Shown: positions 1 through 5,298 of the stretch, piece after piece
Layout of the letters: every line of letters starts with the position of its first letter
Numbering within the stretch: position 1 is the stretch's first letter
From: Chloroflexia bacterium
Lineage (GTDB): Bacteria > Chloroflexota > Chloroflexia > QHBQ01 > JADMIH01
Direction: 5' to 3'
Assembly: GCA_025927935.1 (NCBI GenBank)
Contig: JAICKM010000511.1
Location: forward strand, 1-5,298
DNA: 5,298 nucleotides
Program-made: the position numbers and the translations under genes
Notes under the pieces: model-generated
What the model was told of the DNA's origin: nothing
The model's database searches: none
The model's input: the letters and a program-made list of their open reading frames with translations, nothing else

Positions 1-1005
1 GCCTTGCCCAAGGCCGAACTGCATGTCCACCTGGAAGGCTCCGTGCGCCCGCGCACCCTGCTGGAACTGGCCGGGCGCCACCGCATCGACCTCGGCGTGA
101 GCGATGAGGCCGGGCTGCGCGCCCGCTACCGCTTCACCGACTTCCCGGCCTTCGTCCGCACCTACGTAACGGTCTGCGACTGCCTGCGTAGCGGCGAGGA
201 CTTCGCCTTGATTACCCGCGAACTGGGCCACGCCGCGGCCCGGCAGAACATCCACTACCTGGAAGCGACTTTTACCGCCGTCCGTCATGTGCAAGCCACG
301 GGGCTGACCTTCGACGAGGTGATGGACGGCATCGCGGCGGGCGCCGCCGCCGCGCGGGACGAGTACGGCGTGATCATGCGCTTCATCCCTGACTACCCGC
401 GCGATTTCGGCGTGGACGGCCTGATGCAGACCGTGGAATGGGCCATTGCTGGGATGGACCGCGGAGTCGTGGCCCTCGGCCTGAGCGGCATGGAAAATGA
501 GGTGCCCTCGCTGCCCTTCGCGCCCGCCGTGGCGCGGGCTAAGGCGGCGGGACTCTACTTCGCGCCTCATGCCGGGGAGATCGCCGGGCCGCAGGTGGTC
601 CGCGACTGCATCGCCATGGGCGCCGACCGTATCGGCCACGGCATCCACGCCGCCGACGACCCGGCCCTGCTGGAGGAACTACGCACCTTGCAGATTCCGC
701 TGGAGGTCTGCCCGACCAGCAACCTGTGTACGGGCGCCGCGACCTCGCTGGCCGATCATCCGCTGCGCCGGCTCTGGGAGGCGGGCGACTACGTCACGCT
801 CAACTCGGACGACCCACCGATGTTCAACACCGACCTGGTACAGGAGTACGCCCTGGCGGCGACGGCCTTCGGCTTCAGCGCGGCGGAACTGGCCCGGCTC
901 AGCCTGAACGGAGCGCGCGCCGCCTTCCTGCCCGCGGCGGACAAAGCCGCGCTGGTCGCCCGCTTCGAGACCGAGCTTGGAACCCTGGGCGTCTCTCTCA
1001 CGTAA
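1..1005 (+). CDS. add: Adenosine deaminase family protein (5'-truncated by window edge)
   Basis: A zinc-dependent cytoplasmic aminohydrolase that removes the 6-amino group of a purine nucleoside or base. The reading frame is open to the first base, and the opening LPKAELHVHLEGS lies close to the usual family N-terminus, so only about 10 residues should be missing; TTG at 4-6 is unlikely to be the true start. Counting from that leucine, the TIM-barrel signature is complete: metal ligands H7 and H9 in HVHLEGS, H189 and catalytic E192 in PHAGE, catalytic H212 in GHGIHA, the LEVCPTSN strand, and D269-D270 in NSDDPPMF (metal ligand and purine N7 contact). About 334 residues are visible, normal for the family. 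It ends in TAA. Family membership is firm. The substrate is not: the PHAGE and SDDPPMF variants also occur, from memory, in aminodeoxyfutalosine deaminases and other ADA-like enzymes, so adenosine is only the default assignment. Confidence 0.9.
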   Translation, partial: ALPKAELHVHLEGSVRPRTLLELAGRHRIDLGVSDEAGLRARYRFTDFPAFVRTYVTVCDCLRSGEDFALITRELGHAAARQNIHYLEATFTAVRHVQATGLTFDEVMDGIAAGAAAARDEYGVIMRFIPDYPRDFGVDGLMQTVEWAIAGMDRGVVALGLSGMENEVPSLPFAPAVARAKAAGLYFAPHAGEIAGPQVVRDCIAMGADRIGHGIHAADDPALLEELRTLQIPLEVCPTSNLCTGAATSLADHPLRRLWEAGDYVTLNSDDPPMFNTDLVQEYALAATAFGFSAAELARLSLNGARAAFLPAADKAALVARFETELGTLGVSLT

Positions 1006-1031
1006 GCGATATAGAGACTGCCTGTCTACGC

Positions 1032-1082
1032 GGCGCCGCGCCCGGCGCCTTGCCGGGGCGGGCTAGCCTTACGAAGCCCGTC
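1032..1082 (+). other. Cluster of overlapping GC-rich hairpins downstream of add
   Basis: Three inverted repeats sit within 80 nt after the deaminase stop. They are GGCGCC at 1032-1037 with 1044-1049; CCCGGC (1041-1046) with GCCGGG (1052-1057), which excludes the first; and CGGGCT (1059-1064) with AGCCCG (1075-1080), extendable by a G-U and a G-C pair to 1057-1082. None is followed by a T-run. They lie upstream of the htrA promoter, so they would belong to the 3' end of the add transcript. They may stabilise or end that RNA, or simply reflect high GC content. Confidence 0.35.
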
Positions 1083-1106
1083 GGCGCGGGCTGGGCCAGG
1101 GGAGAC

Positions 1107-1126
1107 AGGCCGCGCAGGCGGCCTTT
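1107..1126 (+). terminator. Weak intrinsic terminator-like hairpin
   Basis: AGGCCGC (1107-1113) and GCGGCCT (1118-1124) form a perfect 7-bp stem closed by a GCAG tetraloop. T1124-T1126 is the only T tract. It lies about 100 nt after the deaminase stop and 58 nt before the next -10 box, a sensible place to end add transcription. The short T-run makes it weak or factor-assisted. Confidence 0.4.
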
Positions 1127-1163
1127 GCCGAACGTAGCCGGAGGCTTGAGCCAACGGGCGGGC

Positions 1164-1192
1164 CTGCACGCCGCGCGGAGTCGTGCTATAAT
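1164..1192 (+). promoter_or_regulatory. Extended -10 promoter for the HtrA gene
   Basis: A perfect TATAAT (1187-1192) is preceded by TG at 1184-1185, giving the extended -10 TGCTATAAT. At 17 bp spacing the -35 position reads CTGCAC (1164-1169), a poor match to TTGACA, as is common for extended -10 promoters. Transcription should start near 1199, leaving a leader of about 35 nt before ATG 1234. The leader carries GAGGAG (1216-1221), 12 nt from the start codon. Confidence 0.7.
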
Positions 1193-1233
1193 AGGTTGAT
1201 CTGCCCCTTGCGAAAGAGGAGTGAATCTGCGTC

Positions 1234-2565
1234 ATGAGCAGCACCAGCTATTGTACCAGCCGCCCCGGAGCGGGGATACGACAGGCGTTCCTGCCCGCCG
1301 TCTTACTGGCCGCCCTGATCGCCGCGCCGGGCTGCACCCTGAGCAACCTGCGCCCGGAGGCCGGCGCCACGCCGACCGCCGCTGCGACCGTGACGCCGGC
1401 CACGGCCACGCAGGCGGCCACCAGCACGCCGAACGTCCCATCCACGGCAACGACCGGCACGATCACCACGCCAACCGCGAGCGCGAGCGGCGCCTTCGCC
1501 ACGCCCACAACGGGTAGCGCCTTCACCACGCCGGCAACCGGCACACCCACTCCCAGCGGATCGGGCGCCCTCGCCACGGCGACGACCGGAGCCGCGCCCC
1601 TGACCGGGATTCCGGCGGCGGCTGAAGTGTTTGAGCGCGTGGTGGACGCCGTGGGGCCGGCGGTGGTCACCGTGGTGAACAAGCTCGATCCGCAGCAGGG
1701 CTTTGCGGGCGAGGCCAGCGGCAGCGGCGTGGTCATCGACGCCAAAGGCTATATCGTGACCAACAACCATGTGGTCCAGAACAACAGCGCGCTGCAAGTG
1801 ATTTTCTCCGACGGACGCACCGTGAACGCGACTCTGGTCGGCAGCGACGACATCAGCGACCTGGCCGTGCTGAAAGTGGAGGGTACCGTGCCGGGCGTCG
1901 CCACGCTTGGTGATTCGAGCCAGTTGCGCCCCGGCCAGATGGTCGTCGCCATCGGCTCTGCCCTGGGCGACTTCCAGAACACCGTGACCACCGGCGTGAT
2001 CAGCGGCCTCAACCGCAAGCTCCAGCGCGACAACGGCATCCCGATGGAAGACCTGATCCAGACCGACGCCGCGATCAACCACGGCAACTCCGGCGGGCCA
2101 CTGCTCGACCTGCACGGCGACGTGATCGGCATCAACACCGCGGTCGTGCGCGCCAGCGGACAGGGCGACGTAGCCGAGGGCCTGGGCTTCTCCATCCCGG
2201 TCAACACGGTCAAGACGATCACCAGCCAGTTGATCGCCAAGGGCAAGGTGCCGCGGCCCTACCTGGGCGTCAACACGCGCCAGGTGACGCCGGCTATGGC
2301 CTCGTACTTTGGGCTGCGCGACGAGCGGGGGGCCTTGCTCGACCACGGCGTGGTCGTGACCAGCGTGACTCCCAACAGCCCCGCCGAGACAGTGGGTATC
2401 CGCGTGGGCGATGTGATCCTGGATATCAACGGCCAGCAGATCGACGAAACCAACGTCCTGGCGAATATCCTGACCCATTTCGCCGTCAACGACAAGGTGA
2501 CAATGACCGTGGTCCGCAATTCGCAAACGATCAAGGTGCCGGTCACGCTGACCGAACGCCCGTAA
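1234..2565 (+). CDS. HtrA/DegP-like trypsin-fold serine protease with one PDZ domain, putative lipoprotein
   Basis: A 443-residue exported protease of family S1C, expected to degrade or trim misfolded envelope proteins. Residues 1-34 look like a signal: Arg10 and Arg16, then a hydrophobic stretch at about 18-31 ending in AAPGC. Cys34 could be lipidated, though Ala at -3 and Pro at -2 make a poor lipobox. Residues 35 to about 125 are a low-complexity Thr/Ala/Pro/Gly linker holding the enzyme off the membrane. The protease domain (about 126-335) has the full triad: H179 in TNNHVV, D209 in ISDLAVLKV, S286 in GNSGGPL. A single PDZ domain (about 341-440) begins RPYLGV and contains GDVILDINGQ. ATG 1234 is chosen because it precedes the signal sequence and follows GAGGAG. 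The GTG at 1221 is out of frame. It has its own promoter, and selD follows by 34 nt with no terminator between. Which HtrA paralogue it is (DegP, DegQ, HhoA) cannot be told. Confidence 0.93.
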   Translation: MSSTSYCTSRPGAGIRQAFLPAVLLAALIAAPGCTLSNLRPEAGATPTAAATVTPATATQAATSTPNVPSTATTGTITTPTASASGAFATPTTGSAFTTPATGTPTPSGSGALATATTGAAPLTGIPAAAEVFERVVDAVGPAVVTVVNKLDPQQGFAGEASGSGVVIDAKGYIVTNNHVVQNNSALQVIFSDGRTVNATLVGSDDISDLAVLKVEGTVPGVATLGDSSQLRPGQMVVAIGSALGDFQNTVTTGVISGLNRKLQRDNGIPMEDLIQTDAAINHGNSGGPLLDLHGDVIGINTAVVRASGQGDVAEGLGFSIPVNTVKTITSQLIAKGKVPRPYLGVNTRQVTPAMASYFGLRDERGALLDHGVVVTSVTPNSPAETVGIRVGDVILDINGQQIDETNVLANILTHFAVNDKVTMTVVRNSQTIKVPVTLTERP

Positions 2566-2584
2566 CCGGTGCCCATCTCGACGG

Positions 2585-2597
2585 AAGGAGGTGATCC
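2585..2597 (+). promoter_or_regulatory. Unusually complete Shine-Dalgarno sequence for selD
   Basis: AAGGAGGTGATCC matches, base for base, the complement of the canonical 16S rRNA 3' end over 13 nt. The AGGAGG core (2586-2591) is 8 nt from ATG 2600. This decides the selD start: ATG 2666 has only a poor GCAGG-like stretch before it. Such a long match is rare and should give strong ribosome recruitment, useful for a message with an inefficient Sec codon near its start (that link is inference). Confidence 0.88.
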
Positions 2598-2599
2598 GC

Positions 2600-3670
2600 A
2601 TGGACGACAAGCGCGCCACTGTGCGCCTGACCAGCCTGGCGACCTGCGCCGGCTGAGCAGGCAAGATGGGTCCAGGGGACCTGGCGCACGTGCTGCGCCA
2701 TCTGACACCACATACCCATCCGGCGCTGCTGGTGGGGCTGCACACGAGCGATGATGCCGCCGTCTACCAGCTTGGGGCGGACCAGGCGCTCGTGCAAACG
2801 CTCGACTTCTTTCCGCCGATTGTCGACGACCCCTACCTGTTCGGGGCTATCGCGGCGACGAACGCCCTGAGCGACGTATACGCCATGGGCGGTCACCCGA
2901 TCCTGGCCTTGAACATCGCCATGTGGCCGGAGGATCTCGACCGGGCGCTGCTGGCCGCCGTGCTGCAAGGCGGGGCCGATAAAGTCGCCGAGGCCGGGGC
3001 CATCGTGGCCGGCGGCCATACCGTGACCGACCGCGAACCCAAGTACGGCCTGTCCGTGACCGGCCTGGTGCATCCGGCGCACCTGCTGACCAAGGGCGGC
3101 GCCCAACCGAACGACGTGCTCGTGCTCACCAAGCCCATCGGCACCGGGGTGATCACGACGGCGGCGCGCGCCGACCGCGCGCGCCCCGCCGACCTGGCCG
3201 GGGCCATCGCCGGCATGACCCAACTGAACCGGGCCGCCGCCGAAGCCCTGGTGGCCTGCGGCGTCCATGCCGCCACCGATATAACCGGCTTCGGACTGCT
3301 GGGCCATGCCGTCGAGATGGCCGAAGCCGGCGGCGTCCAGTTGGTGATCGAAGCCGACGAGGTGCCGCTGCTCGCGGGCGCCTGGGACTATGCCGAGGCG
3401 GGCCTCACCACCGGCGGTGGCGGGCGCAATTATGCCTACCTGCTGGAACTTGACCCCGCCGCGGGCCTGGACCGGCCACGGGTGCGCCTGCGCCGCCCCA
3501 TCCCCGATACGCTCCAGGCGCTGCTGCTCGACCCGCAGACCTCCGGCGGGCTGCTGGCCGCCGTGCCGCCGCTCGAATACGGCGCGTTGAGCGCCCGCCT
3601 GGGTGACGCGGGCGTGCTGGCCTACCGCATCGGCGAAGTAGCCGAAGGGCGCGGCGTGGACGTAACCTGA
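2600..3670 (+). CDS. selD: Selenide, water dikinase (selenophosphate synthase), selenoprotein with Sec19 encoded by in-frame TGA
   Basis: SelD uses ATP, selenide and water to make selenophosphate, the selenium donor for Sec-tRNA and for selenouridine in tRNA. Read from ATG 2600 with TGA 2654-2656 as selenocysteine, it has 356 residues, close to E. coli SelD (347). The N-terminus TSLATCAGUAGKMGPGDL aligns with the SelD active-site loop: U19 at the position of catalytic Cys17 in E. coli and K22 at its essential lysine. Then follow SDDAAVY, D69 in LDFFPPIVDDP, ATNALSDVYAMGG, AGGHTVTDREPKYGLSVTG, DITGFGLLGH, the GGGGRNYAYL loop and QTSGGLL (313-319), covering the N-terminal AIRS (about 45-160) and C-terminal AIRS-C (about 170-345) domains. 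Starting at ATG 2666 would remove the catalytic residues. It lies 34 nt after the protease gene, probably in one transcript. Its own stop is also TGA (3668-3670). A nonsense mutation of a Cys codon is possible in principle, but improbable at exactly this position. Confidence 0.93.
2654..2656 (+). other. Recoded TGA codon (selenocysteine 19 of SelD)
   Basis: This is the only stop triplet between ATG 2600 and the terminal TGA in this frame. It is flanked by codons for CAG and AGK, the conserved SelD context in which other proteins have Cys or Sec. The frame and conservation continue unbroken on both sides, which excludes a frameshift. Confidence 0.9.
2664..2703 (+). promoter_or_regulatory. Candidate bacterial SECIS element inside selD
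   Basis: The upper stem CCAGG (2672-2676) pairs with CCTGG (2680-2684) around the loop GGA (2677-2679), which starts 20 nt after the TGA. This meets the published bacterial SECIS rules as I know them: loop 16-37 nt from UGA, at least 4 bp in the upper stem, and G in the first two loop bases. U2671 can bulge above a G2670-C2685 pair, recalling the bulged U of the E. coli fdhF element. An alternative register pairs GGTCC (2669-2673) with GGACC (2677-2681). A longer fold is also possible: basal helix AGATGG (2664-2669) with CCATCT (2698-2703) enclosing a second hairpin, CGCA (2685-2688) with TGCG (2694-2697). SelB would bind here to bring Sec-tRNA to the ribosome. No folding was computed. Confidence 0.65.
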
Positions 3671-3701
3671 CCAGGGGTGCTTCGTCATATATATCAAGCA
3701 T

Positions 3702-3737
3702 TTATGTCAATAGTCCGTCGCCAGCCTATTGACATAA
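3702..3737. repeat. Perfect 12-bp inverted repeat, candidate operator
   Basis: TTATGTCAATAG (3702-3713) and CTATTGACATAA (3726-3737) are exact reverse complements separated by 12 nt, so arm centres are 24 bp apart, a little over two helical turns. The arms are AT-rich in an otherwise GC-rich window. The right arm contains the TTGACA -35 box of the downstream promoter, so a bound dimer would block RNA polymerase. No T-run follows, so it is a poor terminator. Confidence 0.7.
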
Positions 3738-3757
3738 GCGGGAAGGGGTGCTATGAT
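3729..3757 (+). promoter_or_regulatory. Near-consensus sigma70-type promoter for the L,D-transpeptidase gene
   Basis: A perfect -35 TTGACA (3729-3734), a 17-bp spacer and -10 TATGAT (3752-3757, one mismatch) are preceded by TG at 3749-3750, an extended -10. Expected transcription start is near 3764, giving a leader of about 100 nt. The -35 box lies inside the 12-bp inverted repeat, which suggests repression by a DNA-binding protein. Confidence 0.85.
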
Positions 3758-3764
3758 AAAATGG

Positions 3765-3848
3765 AGCACTAGTAAGTGCTGATATGGCGCCCTGCTGTGC
3801 GGGAAACGGCAACCCGGGTGTGACGCCCACAGCAGCGGCCCTACGCCA
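3765..3848 (+). promoter_or_regulatory. Structured 5' leader RNA of the L,D-transpeptidase gene (unassigned)
   Basis: A hairpin at the predicted 5' end pairs AGCACT (3765-3770) with AGTGCT (3775-3780) around AGTA. Next, CTGCTGTG (3792-3799) pairs perfectly with CACAGCAG (3828-3835) and encloses two short hairpins: CGGG (3800-3803) with CCCG (3813-3816), and GGTG (3817-3820) with CGCC (3824-3827). Together they make a compact three-way junction. An outer TGGCG (3785-3789) with CGCCA (3844-3848) can close it, 4 nt before the ribosome site GGAGG (3853-3857). It resembles a cis-regulatory RNA in layout, but I could not match it to a riboswitch class I know. Confidence 0.45.
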
Positions 3849-3867
3849 CTCCGGAGGATGTTCTCAT

Positions 3868-5286
3868 ATGAAACGGCTCTCTATCCATCTCCTGGCGGTC
3901 GCGCTGAGCCTGATGCTGCTGCTGCCGGGCGCGGCGGCTGCCGCGGGCCGGACCCATACCGTGCAGTACGGCGAAACCATGACCAGCATCGCCGCCCAGT
4001 ATGGCGTATCGGTGAGTGCCCTGGCGGCCGCGAACGGCATCGGCTCGCCCAATTTGATCTTTGTCGGCCAGTCGCTGACCATTCCAGGGACCGGAGGAGG
4101 AAGCGCGGCACCCGCCCCTGCCGCGAGCGGCGGCGCCTACGTGGTGCAGCCGGGCGATAACCTGAGCACCATTGCCGCGAGTTACGGGCTTAGCACCGAT
4201 GCCCTGGCCGCCGCGAACGGGCTGAGCAACACCAACTTCATCTGGGCCGGGCAGCGCCTCACCATTCCCGGCCAATCCGCGCCCGCCCCGGCGGCCCCCG
4301 CCCCGGCGCCGGCGAGCGGTAGCACCTATACCGTGCAGTCCGGCGATAACCTGAGCACCATTGCCAGCCAGTACGGGGTGAGTGTCGATGCGCTGGCCCA
4401 GGCCAACGGCATCTCCAACCGCAACCTGCTCTTCTCCGGCCAGGTGCTGACTATCCCCGGCAAGGCGGCCCCGGCGCCCAAGCCCGCCGACAGCGCCCCC
4501 AAGCCCCCGGTGCAGGCCGCGCCCACGGCCAAGCCGGTGAACGCAAATCCCACGCCAACCATCGCTCCGGTCGCCGGCAAGACGCCCACTCTGGTCTCCG
4601 CCCCGGCCCCGCCCCCCGACAAGGAGAAGGTCGTGCCCGCCGCGGGCACCGGCAACCTGGTGAAGTACCAGGTGAAGTCGGGAGATCGGCTCTACACCAT
4701 CGCCGCCCAGTACAACACCACGGTGGACGCCATCGTCGCCCGCAATAATCTCAGCGACCCGAACATGATCGTCCCCGGCCAGTCGCTGGATATTCTACAG
4801 GGCGACAAGACCAGCAAGCCCGCCGACAACGGCGCTCCGACCCCCACGCCCCAGCCCATGAATCAGCCGGTGACCAAGCCCGGCTCCTCCAACGCCCCGC
4901 CGGCCATCGACCAGGGCAAGGGCGGCAAGTGGATCGACGTGAACATCAGCACGCAGACGCTGACCGCCTATGAGGGCAACAAGGCCGTGTTCAGCACATT
5001 GGTTTCGACGGGCGTGTCGTGGCACCCGACAGTCGTGGGCACGTACAAAATCTACGCCAAGTACCTGGCCGACGATATGAGCGGCGGCGAGGGCGCCGAG
5101 TACTATTACCTGCCCGCCGTGCCCTACACCATGTACTTCTACGGCGGCTACGCCATCCACGGCACCTACTGGCACCACAACTTCGGCCACCCGATGAGCC
5201 ACGGCTGCGTCAACCTGCCGACCGACGCCGCCAAGTGGGTCTACAACTGGGCGCCGATGGGCACCACGGTGGTGACGCACTGGTAA
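3868..5286 (+). CDS. Secreted L,D-transpeptidase (YkuD domain) with four LysM domains
   Basis: A 472-residue exported enzyme predicted to bind peptidoglycan and form or exchange L,D cross-links. Residues 1-26 are a classic signal peptide (MKR, a hydrophobic core, AAAAA before the likely cleavage near 26). LysM domains lie at about 29-74, 91-135, 154-198 and 266-310, each opening like YTVQSGDNLSTIA and closing like GQSLTIPG. The linkers are Pro/Ala-rich, and the longest is about 199-265. The YkuD domain (about 352-472) has H431 in AIHGTY and the catalytic motif SHGCVNL with nucleophile C447 preceded by H445, so it appears active. ATG 3868 is chosen because the signal peptide starts there and GGAGG (3853-3857) lies 10 nt upstream. 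An in-frame ATG at 3784 would add 28 residues ahead of the signal and fall in the structured leader. It is transcribed from its own promoter behind the inverted repeat. Function is inferred from domains; the residues it cross-links are unknown. Confidence 0.93.
   Translation: MKRLSIHLLAVALSLMLLLPGAAAAAGRTHTVQYGETMTSIAAQYGVSVSALAAANGIGSPNLIFVGQSLTIPGTGGGSAAPAPAASGGAYVVQPGDNLSTIAASYGLSTDALAAANGLSNTNFIWAGQRLTIPGQSAPAPAAPAPAPASGSTYTVQSGDNLSTIASQYGVSVDALAQANGISNRNLLFSGQVLTIPGKAAPAPKPADSAPKPPVQAAPTAKPVNANPTPTIAPVAGKTPTLVSAPAPPPDKEKVVPAAGTGNLVKYQVKSGDRLYTIAAQYNTTVDAIVARNNLSDPNMIVPGQSLDILQGDKTSKPADNGAPTPTPQPMNQPVTKPGSSNAPPAIDQGKGGKWIDVNISTQTLTAYEGNKAVFSTLVSTGVSWHPTVVGTYKIYAKYLADDMSGGEGAEYYYLPAVPYTMYFYGGYAIHGTYWHHNFGHPMSHGCVNLPTDAAKWVYNWAPMGTTVVTHW
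4153..4365 (+). repeat. Recent-looking internal duplication of LysM domains 2 and 3
   Basis: The 24 bases at 4153-4176 and 4342-4365 are identical (encoding GDNLSTIA), 189 nt (63 codons) apart in the same frame. LysM 2 and LysM 3 match at 31 of 45 residues, while LysM 4 is clearly more divergent. This suggests LysM 2 and 3 arose by tandem duplication, or are kept alike by gene conversion. Confidence 0.7.
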
Positions 5287-5298
5287 GTCGGTGCGGTA

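Noticed and set aside
1221..1517. GTG-started frame at the htrA 5' end
   Set aside because: It overlaps the protease signal and linker in another frame and has no recognisable product.
2654..2656. TGA as a nonsense mutation or frameshift making selD a pseudogene
   Set aside because: The frame stays intact on both sides and the codon falls exactly at the known Cys/Sec site; every other motif is preserved.
1303..2745. 480-codon open frame on the - strand across htrA
   Set aside because: It lies opposite a well-supported protease and its translation is rich in His, Arg and Gly with no recognisable domain; it is a by-product of high GC content.
2666..3670. selD starting at ATG 2666
   Set aside because: It would lack the catalytic U19 and K22, and has no good ribosome site, whereas ATG 2600 has a near-perfect one.
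2543..3697. 384-codon open frame on the - strand across selD
   Set aside because: Antisense to conserved SelD motifs, with no domain or ribosome site recognised.
3684..3710. Divergent - strand promoter from the left arm of the inverted repeat
   Set aside because: A TTGACA is present on the - strand, but the best -10 candidate is weak with a 15-bp spacer, and it would only read antisense into selD.
3702..3737. Inverted repeat as the selD terminator
   Set aside because: The stem is AT-rich, has a 12-nt loop and is followed by GCGGG rather than a T-run; overlap with the -35 box favours an operator.
3784..3867. 28-residue N-terminal extension of the L,D-transpeptidase
   Set aside because: The signal peptide begins at ATG 3868, which has its own GGAGG; the upstream stretch is better explained as leader RNA.

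Overview
This GC-rich 5.3 kb window carries four protein genes, all on the + strand and closely spaced: a 5'-truncated adenosine deaminase-family gene (1-1005), an HtrA-type serine protease with a putative lipoprotein signal (1234-2565), selenide, water dikinase selD (2600-3670), and a secreted four-LysM L,D-transpeptidase (3868-5286). The organism looks like a free-living, high-GC bacterium with an exported, peptidoglycan-dependent envelope. Gene content and style (Ala/Pro/Thr-rich linkers, multi-LysM YkuD protein, extended -10 promoters) would fit Chloroflexota, but that is inference and no marker gene here proves it.

The most important observation is at selD. The obvious open frame begins at ATG 2666 and lacks the catalytic N-terminus. 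Upstream and in the same frame, ATG 2600 sits 8 nt after AGGAGG, inside a 13-nt match to the anti-Shine-Dalgarno sequence. It encodes a typical SelD N-terminus interrupted by a single TGA (2654-2656). That TGA falls exactly where SelD proteins carry their catalytic Cys or Sec, followed by the conserved Lys. The gene is therefore best read as a 356-residue selenoprotein, SelD(Sec19). A hairpin just downstream meets the known rules for a bacterial SECIS element. If correct, the organism has the whole Sec pathway (selA, selB, selC), and SelD needs its own product to be made.

Region by region: 1-1005 is the deaminase. 1006-1233 holds several GC-rich hairpins, one terminator-like (1107-1126), then an extended -10 promoter (1184-1192) for the protease. 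selD follows the protease by 34 nt with no visible terminator, so the two are probably co-transcribed. 3671-3867 is locally AT-rich. It contains a perfect 12-bp inverted repeat whose right arm is also the TTGACA -35 box of a near-consensus promoter (TTGACA, 17 bp, TATGAT), and then a leader of about 100 nt that can fold into a 5' hairpin plus a compact three-way junction before the L,D-transpeptidase start.

Functionally, the protease (envelope protein quality control) and the L,D-transpeptidase (peptidoglycan cross-linking or remodelling) both act outside the membrane. The deaminase (purine salvage or a related reaction) and SelD (selenophosphate supply) are cytoplasmic. I see no tRNA, rRNA, CRISPR array or insertion sequence.
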